Source: Bacteroides cellulosilyticus DSM 14838 (GTDB taxonomy: Bacteria > Bacteroidota > Bacteroidia > Bacteroidales > Bacteroidaceae). Taken from it: 41,075 nucleotides of DNA. Below are positions 7,796 to 16,773 of the stretch, in pieces. A program made the translations under genes and the position numbers. The stretch lies in assembly GCF_000158035.1 (NCBI RefSeq), contig NZ_EQ973491.1, positions 371,415 through 412,489 of the forward strand, read 5' to 3'. The notes below the pieces were generated by a model. It saw only the letters and a list, made by a program, of their open reading frames with translations. It had not been told where the DNA came from and did no database searches. The first letter of the stretch is position 1, and every line of letters begins with the position of its first letter.

Positions 7796-8512
7796 ATGGA
7801 AAAGGATCTCTTTTTTAATGTAGCGGATATCGTGAAGCGTGCCAAGCGTGTATTGAACTTCAAAATAGATGCCGATCTGGCTGCCTACCTGGGTGTATCG
7901 CGTTCCACACTTAGTAACTGGATTGCACGAAACAGCATTGACTTCCCGTTGTTGCTGAGTAAGATGAAAGACGTGGATTATAACTGGTTATTGGTAGGGA
8001 AGGGAACCCCTATGAGCCATTTACAAAGTTACCATAGCGAACTGGCGACAGGTAATGTTGAGATAATACACAATCCCAAAACGCCGGATGCGATGAAAGA
8101 CCGCAGTGTAGTGCTGTACGACATTACTGCTGCCGCTAATCTGCGTACATTGCTTGCCAATAAGCACCAGTTTGTGATGGGAAGAATACAAATACCTAGT
8201 ATTCCCGTATGCGACGGTGCCCTTTATATTAGTGGGGACAGTATGTATCCCATCCTGAAATCGGGAGATATTGTAGGTTTCAAGGAAATGAACAGCTTCA
8301 GCAATGTCATTTATGGTGAAATGTATCTAGTCTCATTCGATATTGATGGCGATGAGTATCTGGCAGTGAAGTATGTGAACCGTTCGGAGCAGGAGGGTTG
8401 CATTAAACTTGTGAGTTATAATCCGCACCATGAACCGATGGATGTTCCCTTTGCTTCCATTCAGGCAATGGCTATCGTGAAATTCTCTATCCGGAAGAAT
8501 ATGATGATGTAA
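7796..8512 (+). CDS. CI/LexA-like transcriptional regulator with S24 peptidase domain
   Basis: A 238-residue regulator starting MEKDLFFNVADIVKRAKRVL. The N-terminal part (about 8-70) is a phage CI-type helix-turn-helix: DLAAYLGVSRSTLSNWIARN, then the DYNWLLVGKGTPM element typical of CI-repressor domains. The C-terminal part (about 120-230) is an S24 serine-lysine autoprotease fold with Ser149 in SGDSMYPIL and Lys192 in LAVKYV. Both catalytic residues are present, so RecA-stimulated self-cleavage is possible. I chose the ATG at 7796 because the 17 residues upstream match no family. GSCFA follows 4 bp downstream. Target genes are unknown; a stand-alone stress regulator is more likely than an active prophage repressor, as no phage genes are near. 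Confidence 0.88.
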   Translation: MEKDLFFNVADIVKRAKRVLNFKIDADLAAYLGVSRSTLSNWIARNSIDFPLLLSKMKDVDYNWLLVGKGTPMSHLQSYHSELATGNVEIIHNPKTPDAMKDRSVVLYDITAAANLRTLLANKHQFVMGRIQIPSIPVCDGALYISGDSMYPILKSGDIVGFKEMNSFSNVIYGEMYLVSFDIDGDEYLAVKYVNRSEQEGCIKLVSYNPHHEPMDVPFASIQAMAIVKFSIRKNMMM

Positions 8513-8516
8513 ACGT

Positions 8517-9506
8517 ATGAACTTTTCTACCCCTGTTGAATTACCTTCCGATCTGCCCCGTTTTACTCAGGCGGACGAACTTCTGTTGATGGGTTCCTGC
8601 TTTGCCACCAACATCGGTGTACTGCTTGCGGATGCCAGATTTCGTCCGGATGTCAATCCATTTGGGGTTCTTTATAATCCTTTGTCTGTTTCAACAGCTT
8701 TGCGTGAGTTGGTGACGGGCAGACTGTATAAAGAAGAAGACCTGTTTTTCTTTCGTGAGTGCTGGCATAGCTCGATGCATCATGGTGATTTTTCTTCTCC
8801 CTCTGCAGAAGAAGTGTTGCAGCGTATTAATATCCGTCTGCAAACAGCGCACGAACGTATCCACCATTTGAACTGCCTGATGTTGACTTTTGGTACAGCA
8901 TGGGTGTACGAACAAAAATCCACGGGACATGTGGTTGCTAATTGTCATAAACAACCGGAGTCTGTCTTTACCCGTCGCCGGCTCAGCGTGCAGGAGATTG
9001 TATCGGATTATACCTCTCTCTTCTCCGGTTTGATTGCTCGGAATCCGAAGTTGAAAGTGATTCTTACGGTCAGCCCCATCCGCCACGTACGCGACGGGAT
9101 GCACGCTAATCAATTGAGTAAAGCTACACTTCTGCTTGCCATCGATCAGTTACAGACTTCTTTTCCCGGACATGTCTTTTATTTTCCGGCTTATGAACTC
9201 TTACTCGACGAGCTTCGTGACTATCGTTTTTATGCCGATGATATGGTGCATCCATCTCCCTTGGCGGTACGCTATGTATGGGAGAAGTTCGTGCAGACCT
9301 GTCTCTCTGAGGACGCGTTAGAGATTATGCAGGAAAGTGAAAATATCAATAAAGCGCTATCTCATAAGCCCTTCCATCCGGAGTCAGACGAGTATAAGCG
9401 TTTTTTAGGACAAATTGTGTTAAAAATCGACCGACTTAACAAAAAATACCCGTACTTAGATTTCAAAAAAGAGAAAGATATATGTCATATACGATTGAAA
9501 CAATAG
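8517..9506 (+). CDS. GSCFA domain-containing protein
   Basis: A 329-residue protein with the hallmark GSCFA motif at about residues 26-30 (LLLMGSCFATNIG). It then has NPFGVLYNPLSV, LTFGTAWVYE, CHKQPESVFTRRRLS and VSPIRHVRDGMHANQLSKA. The late block FYADDMVHPSPLAVRYVWEKF resembles the Asp-x-x-His catalytic end of SGNH hydrolases. This suggests a hydrolase or esterase related to SGNH enzymes, but the substrate is unknown. No signal peptide is seen. It starts 4 bp after the S24 gene and overlaps murF-alr by 25 bp, so it is probably co-transcribed with the cell-wall gene. Confidence 0.9.
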   Translation: MNFSTPVELPSDLPRFTQADELLLMGSCFATNIGVLLADARFRPDVNPFGVLYNPLSVSTALRELVTGRLYKEEDLFFFRECWHSSMHHGDFSSPSAEEVLQRINIRLQTAHERIHHLNCLMLTFGTAWVYEQKSTGHVVANCHKQPESVFTRRRLSVQEIVSDYTSLFSGLIARNPKLKVILTVSPIRHVRDGMHANQLSKATLLLAIDQLQTSFPGHVFYFPAYELLLDELRDYRFYADDMVHPSPLAVRYVWEKFVQTCLSEDALEIMQESENINKALSHKPFHPESDEYKRFLGQIVLKIDRLNKKYPYLDFKKEKDICHIRLKQ

Positions 9507-11983
9507 CCGAACGCATCAGTGCACGACGTGTGGGGGACACGCCGGCAACCATAGATTGGTTACTTACCGATAGCCGTTCCTTGAGTTTCCCCGAAGAAAC
9601 CTTATTTTTTGCCTTAACTACCAAGCGCAATGATGGCGCACGCTATATTCCTGACTTGTATTCACGCGGTGTTCGCAATTTTGTAGTCAGCAAAGAAGCT
9701 TATAAATGGGTGGAAAGCGGACAACTGGCAATGAGTAATTCGGATATGTTAGCTGTTAATTTCCTTGTGGTCGCCAATCCGTTGAAGGCTTTGCAGAAGT
9801 TGGCGGAACAACACCGTGAACAGTTTCAGATACCGGTTATCGGCATAACGGGCAGTAACGGAAAGACGATTGTAAAGGAATGGCTTCATCAATTGCTCAG
9901 CCCTGAACGGGTGATTGTTCGTTCACCACGCAGCTATAATTCGCAGATCGGCGTGCCGCTGTCCGTTTGGCAGATGAACGAGCAGTCCGAACTCGCTATT
10001 TTCGAAGCTGGAATTTCGGAGATGGGAGAGATGCGTGCCTTGCAGAATATTATCAAACCTACCATTGGCATACTGACCAACATCGGCGGAGCTCATCAGG
10101 AGAACTTCTTCTCTTTGCAAGAGAAGTGCATGGAAAAACTGTCGCTCTTCAAGAACTGCGATGTGGTGATCTATAATGGTGATGATGAGTTTATCAGTAA
10201 TTGTGTGGCGAAGTCTATGCTCAGTGCCCGTGAAATAGCATGGAGCCGGAAAGATATGGAGCGTCCCCTGTTTATAAGTAAGGTGGAGAAAAAGGAGGAT
10301 TGTACCGTCATTTCTTATCGTTATCTGGAGATGGATAATACCTTTATACTGCCTTTTATTGACGATGCTTCTATTGAGAACTCGCTTAACTGCCTGGCTG
10401 CCTGTCTTTATCTGATGCTTCCTGCCGAGAAGATTACGGAACGTATGGCGACACTGGAACCGGTGGCTATGCGCCTGGAAGTGAAGGAAGGTAAAAATGG
10501 TTGCCTGCTGATAAATGATAGCTATAACAGTGATCTCGCTTCACTGGACATTGCACTCGATTTTCTTTACCGTCGTTCGCAGAGTAACGGACTGAAGCGG
10601 ACTCTTATCCTCTCGGATATACTGGAAACCGGACAGAATGCGCCGACGCTTTACCGGAAAGTATCGCAGCTTGCCGGTAGCCGCGGCATTGAGCGTATCA
10701 TCGGAGTAGGCAGTGAGATATCTTCGTGTGCCGCACGCTTTGACATCGAGAAGGCTTTCTATCCTAATACAGAAGCCCTGTTGCGCGCTATTTCCCGTGG
10801 AGAACTGCGGTTGGAGAATGAGATTATATTGATAAAAGGTGCCCGTCAGTTCGGTTTTGATGCTTTGACGGAAGAACTGGAGAAAAAGGTACACGAGACC
10901 ATTCTTGAGGTGAATCTTGGAGCCATGATAGCTAATCTGAACTATTACCGCAGTCGGCTGCGTCCGGATACGAAGATGGTGTGTATGGTGAAAGCATCAG
11001 CCTATGGAGCCGGTTCGTATGAGATTGCCAAGACATTGCAGGAACATCATGTCGATTTTCTGGCTGTGGCTGTGGCTGATGAAGGTTCCGAACTCCGCAA
11101 AGCGGGTATTACGGCAAGCATCATCATTATGAACCCGGAGATGACCGCGTTCAAGACCATGTTCGACTATAAACTGGAACCAGAAGTGTATAGCTTCCAC
11201 CTGCTGGATGCACTGATTAAAGAGGCGGAGAAGGAGGGAATCACTAACTTCCCGATTCATATAAAACTGGATACGGGTATGCATCGCCTGGGCTTTGCTG
11301 CCAAAGATATGCCGCGATTGATTGAACGGCTGAAAGGACAGAATGCAGTGATTGCCCGTTCGGTATTCTCGCATTTTGTGGGTAGTGATGCGGCACAGTT
11401 CGATGCGTTTACACGTGGACAGATTGAAATGTTTGAAGCGGCATCCATGCAGTTGCAGGAAGCATTTCCGCATAAGATACTCCGGCACATCTGCAATTCG
11501 GCCGGTATTGAGCGCTTCCCGGGTGCACAGTTCGACATGGTACGGTTGGGTATCGGTTTGTATGGTGTCAGTCCCATTGATAACAGCATTATCAATAATG
11601 TGAGCACACTGAAAACTACCATCCTGCAAATACGTGATGTACCCCAGGAAGACACAGTAGGCTATAGCCGCAAGGGGCATCTGACACGTAATTCACGGAT
11701 TGCCGCATTGCCTATCGGATATGCCGACGGGTTGAACCGTCATCTTGGCAACGGCCACGCCTATTGCTTGGTGAATGGCCAGCGTGCGCCCTATGTGGGT
11801 AACATCTGTATGGACGTTTGCATGATTGACGTTACGGACATTGACTGTAAGGAAGGGGATGCCGTAGAGATTTTCGGCGATCATCTGCCTATTACGGTAC
11901 TTTCCGATATTCTTGAAACCATTCCTTACGAGGTGCTGACAAGTATTTCTACACGGGTGAAAAGAATCTATTATCAGGATTAA
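9482..11983 (+). CDS. Bifunctional UDP-MurNAc-tripeptide:D-Ala-D-Ala ligase / alanine racemase
   Basis: An 833-residue fusion of MurF (about 1-455) and alanine racemase (about 460-833), acting in cytoplasmic peptidoglycan precursor synthesis. The racemase makes D-alanine and the ligase adds D-Ala-D-Ala to UDP-MurNAc-tripeptide, giving the pentapeptide. The MurF part has the ATP loop GITGSNGKTIVKEW and the downstream NDSYNSDLASLDIAL block. The racemase part has the PLP lysine Lys504 in MVKASAYGAGSYE, the HIKLDTGMHRLGF strand, and catalytic Tyr728 in VGYSRKGH. It ends in the family's PYEVLTSISTRVKR. The fusion is typical of Bacteroidetes. The start overlaps the GSCFA gene by 25 bp. Confidence 0.96.
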   Translation: MSYTIETIAERISARRVGDTPATIDWLLTDSRSLSFPEETLFFALTTKRNDGARYIPDLYSRGVRNFVVSKEAYKWVESGQLAMSNSDMLAVNFLVVANPLKALQKLAEQHREQFQIPVIGITGSNGKTIVKEWLHQLLSPERVIVRSPRSYNSQIGVPLSVWQMNEQSELAIFEAGISEMGEMRALQNIIKPTIGILTNIGGAHQENFFSLQEKCMEKLSLFKNCDVVIYNGDDEFISNCVAKSMLSAREIAWSRKDMERPLFISKVEKKEDCTVISYRYLEMDNTFILPFIDDASIENSLNCLAACLYLMLPAEKITERMATLEPVAMRLEVKEGKNGCLLINDSYNSDLASLDIALDFLYRRSQSNGLKRTLILSDILETGQNAPTLYRKVSQLAGSRGIERIIGVGSEISSCAARFDIEKAFYPNTEALLRAISRGELRLENEIILIKGARQFGFDALTEELEKKVHETILEVNLGAMIANLNYYRSRLRPDTKMVCMVKASAYGAGSYEIAKTLQEHHVDFLAVAVADEGSELRKAGITASIIIMNPEMTAFKTMFDYKLEPEVYSFHLLDALIKEAEKEGITNFPIHIKLDTGMHRLGFAAKDMPRLIERLKGQNAVIARSVFSHFVGSDAAQFDAFTRGQIEMFEAASMQLQEAFPHKILRHICNSAGIERFPGAQFDMVRLGIGLYGVSPIDNSIINNVSTLKTTILQIRDVPQEDTVGYSRKGHLTRNSRIAALPIGYADGLNRHLGNGHAYCLVNGQRAPYVGNICMDVCMIDVTDIDCKEGDAVEIFGDHLPITVLSDILETIPYEVLTSISTRVKRIYYQD

Positions 11984-12047
11984 TCGTCCGTTCGTGAGCT
12001 GTATATGCTTCCCGGTTATTCGGCTTGACACAGAAAGTTTTCGTTTT

Positions 12048-12077
12048 AATCTGTGTAAATCTGTGTAATCTGTGGTG
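12048..12077 (+). repeat. Three short direct repeats upstream of tatA
   Basis: AATCTGTGTA at 12048-12057 and 12058-12067, followed by the degenerate copy ATCTGTGGTG at 12068-12077. They directly precede the tatA -7 box and occupy the place of the -33 region. A binding site is possible; this phrase also appears scattered in many Bacteroides intergenic regions, to my knowledge. Confidence 0.5.
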
Positions 12078-12084
12078 AAACTAT

Positions 12085-12092
12085 TATATTTG
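12085..12092 (+). promoter_or_regulatory. Bacteroides -7 element for tatA
   Basis: TATATTTG matches TAnnTTTG and lies 24 bp before the tatA ATG at 12117. No TTTG -33 box; the short direct repeats lie there instead. Confidence 0.55.
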
Positions 12093-12116
12093 CAACAAAT
12101 TTAAAAGACTACGGAT

Positions 12117-12335
12117 ATGACAAACTTACTTTTATTAGGCTTTCTGCCCAGCGGTTCCGAATGGGTTATCATCGCCCTGTTAATACTGTTGTTGTTTGGT
12201 GGTAAGAAAATCCCCGAACTGATGAAAGGACTCGGTAAAGGTGTGAAGAGCTTCAAAGATGGTGTGAATGAAGCAAAAGAAGAAATAAACAAGGCAAAGG
12301 ATGATATAGAAGAGCCGGCTTCAAAAAATAAATGA
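12117..12335 (+). CDS. tatA: Sec-independent protein translocase subunit TatA
   Basis: A 72-residue subunit that forms the variable-size pore of the twin-arginine export system for folded proteins. It has one N-terminal membrane helix (about residues 13-27, [14 protein letters not shown]), the hinge [16 protein letters not shown] with the conserved Phe-Gly and Pro, and an amphipathic helix. A charged, unstructured tail ends in EEPASKNK. The length and single-helix plan fit TatA/TatE rather than TatB; no separate TatB is visible in the window. It has its own promoter, and tatC follows after a 98 bp spacer with a strong hairpin. Confidence 0.95.
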   Translation: MTNLLLLGFLPSGSEWVIIALLILLLFGGKKIPELMKGLGKGVKSFKDGVNEAKEEINKAKDDIEEPASKNK

Positions 12336-12343
12336 GTTACATA

Positions 12344-12423
12344 AGCTACGAGCTACAAGCTACAAAGCTACAAGTGGTTGCGCGATTATGCCGCATGGCA
12401 CTCGTAGCTTGTAACTCGTAGCT
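12344..12423 (+). promoter_or_regulatory. Large hairpin between tatA and tatC
   Basis: A left arm at 12344-12363 (AGCTACGAGCTACAAGCTAC) pairs with a right arm at 12404-12423 at 19 of 20 positions. A second, competing pairing GCTACAAGTG (12367-12376) with CACTCGTAGC (12399-12408) extends the stem, and the loop contains TGCG/CGCA. There is no T run after it, so it is not a classical terminator. Its position suggests mRNA stabilisation or attenuation that yields more TatA than TatC. That role is inference; the phrase may also be a dispersed Bacteroides intergenic repeat. Confidence 0.65.
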
Positions 12424-12433
12424 ACTTACTACT

Positions 12434-13255
12434 ATGGCAGATAAGGAATTAACCTTTTGGGATCATTTGGACGAACTGCGTCGTGTATTGTTTCGGGTAC
12501 TCGGTGTATGGTTTGTATTGGCTGTCGGTTATTTTATTGCGATGCCGTGGCTGTTTGATAACGTAGTGTTAGCTCCCTGTCACAATGACTTCGTTTTCTA
12601 CGACGTGCTGCGCTATGTGGGAAAAGTTTTCGATCTCCATGATGATTTCTTCACACAGGATTTCCACGTTAAACTAATCAATATTAATCTGGCTGCCCCG
12701 TTCTTTATTCACATGTCCACTGCATTCTGGATGTCGGTGGTGACGGCTACGCCTTATATCTTTTTTGAAATCTGGCGGTTTATCAGTCCTGCGCTCTATG
12801 CTAATGAGCGGCGTGGCGTGAAGAAAGCCCTGTGCATTGGTACGGTGATGTTCTTTCTCGGTGTACTTCTGGGCTATTTTATGGTCTATCCGCTGACGCT
12901 GCGCTTTCTTTCCACCTATCAATTGAGCGCGGCTATTGAGAACCAGATTTCTTTGAATTCCTACATAGATAACTTCATGATGCTGGTGCTCTGCATGGGA
13001 CTGGCTTTCGAATTGCCGCTAGTGACGTGGCTGCTTTCGCTCTTGGGACTGGTACATAAATCTTTCCTGCGCAAATACCGCCGTCATGCACTGGTGCTTA
13101 TCGTGATTATTTCAGCTATCATTACGCCGACTGGCGACCCCTTCACCCTGACTGTGGTTTCCGTTCCGCTTTATCTGCTCTATGAGTTGAGTATCCTGAT
13201 GATTAAGGATAAAAAGACCGACGCGGACGAGACTGATGAAGAGAAGGAGGAATAA
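12434..13255 (+). CDS. tatC: Sec-independent protein translocase subunit TatC
   Basis: A 273-residue inner-membrane receptor for twin-arginine signal peptides. It starts MADKELTFWDHLDELRRVLF, the conserved cytoplasmic N-terminal motif (HLDELR). Six hydrophobic helices follow, with the family motif FEIWRFISPALYANERR after the second helix and IITPTGDPFTLTVVSVPLYLLYE near the end, then an acidic tail DADETDEEKEE. There is a periplasmic insertion rich in Asp, Phe and His (about residues 45-90), longer than in E. coli. The stop codon overlaps the start of the Dna2-like gene (TAATG), implying coupling. Confidence 0.96.
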   Translation: MADKELTFWDHLDELRRVLFRVLGVWFVLAVGYFIAMPWLFDNVVLAPCHNDFVFYDVLRYVGKVFDLHDDFFTQDFHVKLININLAAPFFIHMSTAFWMSVVTATPYIFFEIWRFISPALYANERRGVKKALCIGTVMFFLGVLLGYFMVYPLTLRFLSTYQLSAAIENQISLNSYIDNFMMLVLCMGLAFELPLVTWLLSLLGLVHKSFLRKYRRHALVLIVIISAIITPTGDPFTLTVVSVPLYLLYELSILMIKDKKTDADETDEEKEE

Positions 13256-16200
13256 TGAAAGAAGAAGCACGGGAATACTACCATTTCTTGCTCGCTGTCT
13301 GCCGGGATGAAAATATTCCGCTGGTAACAGTTTATCGTCAGCTTCGTGAATTTCTGGAACGCCTTTGCCGTACGCAGATGCCGGACGGTAGCCTGCAAAT
13401 GACGGACCTTTCCGCTCGTGTCAGTTTTGTGGCCTCAAAAGTGGGGCTCTCCGTAGTGGAACAAAACCGCTTGCACACCTTCCGACTGACTTCCAATGCC
13501 GTACTGAATCGGCAATCCGAACCTTCACGCGAGAATCTGTTGCGTGACATCAAGACATTGACCTTCTTTGTGAAACGGTTGACGGGTGAGGATATCCCTG
13601 CTGAACTATATCATCAGCTTCCCCGTGCGGATGCCACTTATATTGTTGCTCCGCCTGCAAAAGAACGGATACGCCGGATGCGTGTCTGCTTCCAGTATGC
13701 TGACGACACTTTTCTATATGTATTGCCTGTAGATACCGTTGCCGATGAACCGCTGAGGGTACGCTACAATGTATCTCAGGTGAATGAGGAATTTGCCGAG
13801 ACTTGCAAACTGCTGTGGCGTCATGCGCAGGTTAACCTGCTGGATGTAGCTGTAGATGAGGCTGGTATACTGACGCCTTCCTTTATTATACTGGAACCGG
13901 ACTATCTGTTGGATATCAGCTCGTTGGCAGAGTGCTTTAAAGATTACGGGCATCATCCTGCCAATTATTTGCTGGCACGCCTGCAATCTCCTGACAATAC
14001 GCGTCCGCTGTTGCTTGGAAATATCGCCAATCTTTTTCTGGATGAGTGGATCTATGCCAAGGAGGAACCGGACTATCTGACTTGTATGAAGAAAGCGTTC
14101 CATACCTATTCCATTGATTTGGCCGCGTGTGCTGATTTGTTGGATAAAGAAAAGGAAAAGGAATTCTTCGCTGATTGTAAACGGCACTTCGACCATATCC
14201 GACAAACGGTGACGGAGACTTTCCGTGCTCCCGGTTATGAACTGGATAAGACGGATGCCGTACTGGAACCTACCTATATCTGTGAAGCTCTGGGATTGCA
14301 AGGCCGCTTGGACTATATGCAGCGCGATATGTCTTCCTTCATAGAAATGAAGTCGGGCAAAGCTGACGAATATTCTATCCGGGGCAAGGTGGAGCCGAAG
14401 GAGAATAATAAGGTACAGATGTTGTTGTATCAGGCGGTATTGGAATACTCCATGGGAATGGATCACCGCAAGGTAAAAGCTTATTTGCTCTATACCCGCT
14501 ATCCGTTGTTATATCCCGCTCGTCCGTCGTGGGCGATGGTGCGCCGTGTAATGGATGTACGTAACCGGATTGTGGCGAATGAATATGGTATGCAATTACG
14601 TAATAGTCCGCACTATACGGCAGAGCGGCTGAAGGATATTCATCCGGATACACTGAATGAACGCCACCTGAACAATACATTGTGGAAACGCTATCTTTAC
14701 CCTGCCATTGATGCCGTGATGCAGCGTCTTCGGGCGCTTACACCGTTGGAACAATGCTATTTCTATACACTTTATAATTTTATTACGAAGGAACTATACA
14801 CTTCAAAATCGGGAGATATTGATTATGAAGGGCGTACAGGTGCTGCCGCCTTGTGGCTTTCTAAGCTTGAAGAAAAGTGTGAAGCGGGAGAGATATTATA
14901 CGATCTGACAATCACAGAGAATCATGCGGCGGATCTGCATAAAGCATACCTTGTGTTGGCACGGGCTAATCAGCGGTCGGCGCAGACATTGCCGAATTTC
15001 CGTGAAGGTGACTCCATCGTTCTCTATCAACGTAATAATGATACGGACAACGTAACCAATAAAATGGTATTCAAAGGAAATATTGAGCAAATCACCGACC
15101 GGGATATCCGTATCCGGCTTCGTGCTTCGCAACAAAATACTTCCGTGCTTCCTCCCGACAGTCGTTATGCCATCGAGCATGATTATATGGATACTTCTTT
15201 CCGCAGTATGTATCTGGGACTTTCTGCCTTTCTTTCTGCCAACAAGGATCGCCGGGACCTGTTGCTATCCCAGCGACAGCCGGAGTTTGACGTTTCTTTC
15301 GATCCTCGCATTGCAGTTGCTCCGGATGATTTCTCCCGTATCACCCTGAAAGCCCAGGCTGCTAAAGATTATTTTCTTTTGGTAGGTCCTCCGGGCACCG
15401 GAAAGACTTCCCGTGCTCTACGCGGTATGGTGGAAGCCTTCTATCGTGAGGGGAAGCAGATATTATTGCTCTCGTACACTAATCGTGCAGTGGATGAAAT
15501 CTGCAAAACCCTCTCTGCCATTACGCCTGAGATTGATTTCATCCGTATAGGGAGTGAACTTTCCTGCGATATACCTTTCCGTTCACATCTGATAGAGAAT
15601 GTGCTGGAATCCTGCTCTTCACGTCGTGAGGTGCATGCCTGCATAGAGCGTTGCCGTGTTTTTGTGGGCACTGTCTCCACATTCTCCTCCAAAACGGAAT
15701 TGTTCCGTCTGAAAACTTTCGATGTGGCTATTGTGGATGAGGCTACTCAGATACTGGAACCACAACTGCTGGGGCTTCTTTGTGCGCGTAATGTGGCGGG
15801 TGGAAATGCTATTGGTAAGTTTATCCTCATTGGTGATCATAAACAATTGCCCGCTGTCGTGCTTCAATCCGAATCCCAATCTGAAGTCTGCGAGGACTGC
15901 CTGCATAGCATCGGTTTGCATAATTTGAAAGATTCCCTTTTTGAACGCCTCTACCGGAATTCTGCCGATACCACTCATCACTTATCACCCATAACTAACC
16001 GCTCCTACGACATGCTTTGTCGCCAGGGACGTATGAATGTGGAAGTGGCTCGTTTTCCTAATCATGCCTTTTATGGCGGACTACTGGAACCTGTCGGTTT
16101 GCAACACCAGCAAGGGGAATTGACACTTGCTCCGGGGTTGGAAAATGATGAATTTGCAGATATACTGGTGCGTCGTGTGGTTTTTCTTGCCTCAGTGCCG

Positions 16201-16647
16201 GAGGTCGCTTCGCAATCTGCAAAGATTAATCATTTTGAAGCGCAGCTCGTAGCCAGACTGGCAGCTGCTATCTATCGGCAATATGACGGTACTTCCGGTT
16301 TTCGTCCTGCCTTGACTTTGGGGATTATCACTCCCTATCGTAGTCAGATAGCTCTTATTAAAAGTGAAATAGCCGCTTTGGGTATTCCGTGTTTAAACGA
16401 TATCCTGGTAGATACCGTAGAGCGCTTCCAGGGGAGTGAGCGCGATGTGATTATTTATTCCTTCTGTGTGAACCGTACTTATCAATTGAAATTCCTTGCC
16501 AATCTTACGGAAGAGGGTGGGGTATGGATTGACCGGAAATTGAATGTGGCTCTCACCCGTGCCCGTAAGCAATTGTTTATGACAGGTGTACCCCATCTGT
16601 TAAGGCAAAATCCTATCTATGCGGACTTGTTGGATAGTATTTTCTAA
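13255..16647 (+). CDS. Dna2-like protein: RecB-type nuclease fused to SF1B helicase
   Basis: An 1130-residue cytoplasmic protein with no signal peptide. The central part carries a PD-(D/E)XK nuclease set: GRLDYM with Asp353, EMK with Glu364 and Lys366, then QMLLY with Gln388 and Tyr392, which is the QxxxY motif of RecB-family nucleases. The C-terminal third is an SF1B helicase of the UPF1/Dna2 type: Walker A GPPGTGKTSRA (Lys717), SYTNRAVDEI, DEAT at 828-831, GDHKQLPAVV, VERFQGSERDVI and LNVALTRARKQL. The four-cysteine iron-sulfur pattern of eukaryotic Dna2 and AddB is not evident. A role in processing DNA ends or replication intermediates is inferred from domains. It is coupled to tatC by a 1 bp overlap, with no obvious functional link. 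Confidence 0.9.
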   Translation: MKEEAREYYHFLLAVCRDENIPLVTVYRQLREFLERLCRTQMPDGSLQMTDLSARVSFVASKVGLSVVEQNRLHTFRLTSNAVLNRQSEPSRENLLRDIKTLTFFVKRLTGEDIPAELYHQLPRADATYIVAPPAKERIRRMRVCFQYADDTFLYVLPVDTVADEPLRVRYNVSQVNEEFAETCKLLWRHAQVNLLDVAVDEAGILTPSFIILEPDYLLDISSLAECFKDYGHHPANYLLARLQSPDNTRPLLLGNIANLFLDEWIYAKEEPDYLTCMKKAFHTYSIDLAACADLLDKEKEKEFFADCKRHFDHIRQTVTETFRAPGYELDKTDAVLEPTYICEALGLQGRLDYMQRDMSSFIEMKSGKADEYSIRGKVEPKENNKVQMLLYQAVLEYSMGMDHRKVKAYLLYTRYPLLYPARPSWAMVRRVMDVRNRIVANEYGMQLRNSPHYTAERLKDIHPDTLNERHLNNTLWKRYLYPAIDAVMQRLRALTPLEQCYFYTLYNFITKELYTSKSGDIDYEGRTGAAALWLSKLEEKCEAGEILYDLTITENHAADLHKAYLVLARANQRSAQTLPNFREGDSIVLYQRNNDTDNVTNKMVFKGNIEQITDRDIRIRLRASQQNTSVLPPDSRYAIEHDYMDTSFRSMYLGLSAFLSANKDRRDLLLSQRQPEFDVSFDPRIAVAPDDFSRITLKAQAAKDYFLLVGPPGTGKTSRALRGMVEAFYREGKQILLLSYTNRAVDEICKTLSAITPEIDFIRIGSELSCDIPFRSHLIENVLESCSSRREVHACIERCRVFVGTVSTFSSKTELFRLKTFDVAIVDEATQILEPQLLGLLCARNVAGGNAIGKFILIGDHKQLPAVVLQSESQSEVCEDCLHSIGLHNLKDSLFERLYRNSADTTHHLSPITNRSYDMLCRQGRMNVEVARFPNHAFYGGLLEPVGLQHQQGELTLAPGLENDEFADILVRRVVFLASVPEVASQSAKINHFEAQLVARLAAAIYRQYDGTSGFRPALTLGIITPYRSQIALIKSEIAALGIPCLNDILVDTVERFQGSERDVIIYSFCVNRTYQLKFLANLTEEGGVWIDRKLNVALTRARKQLFMTGVPHLLRQNPIYADLLDSIF

Positions 16648-16759
16648 AATGGAAGGAACTGTGACTTTCAGGAGGATAATCCGAGTCTCATTTAGCAAAT
16701 CTTAAACGTTCCTCTTTTCTTTATATCTTTTATTAGTATTTTTGAATGTAATAAACCCT

Positions 16760-16767
16760 TATCTTTG
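16760..16767 (+). promoter_or_regulatory. Bacteroides -7 element in the 16.65-17.06 kb gap
   Basis: TATCTTTG matches TAnnTTTG. A TTTG at 16741-16744 lies only 15 bp upstream, shorter than usual. No protein gene follows on this strand before the convergent MFS gene, so it probably drives a small RNA starting near 16774. Confidence 0.55.
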
Positions 16768-16773
16768 TCGAAC

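Noticed and set aside
4040..8512. Prophage remnant (BRO protein plus CI-like regulator)
   Set aside because: The two genes are separated by dxs and divergent transcription, and no integrase, structural or lysis genes or attachment repeats are seen.
10997..11680. 227-residue minus-strand frame opposite the racemase domain
   Set aside because: Shadow of the MurF-Alr gene; no signal or domain.
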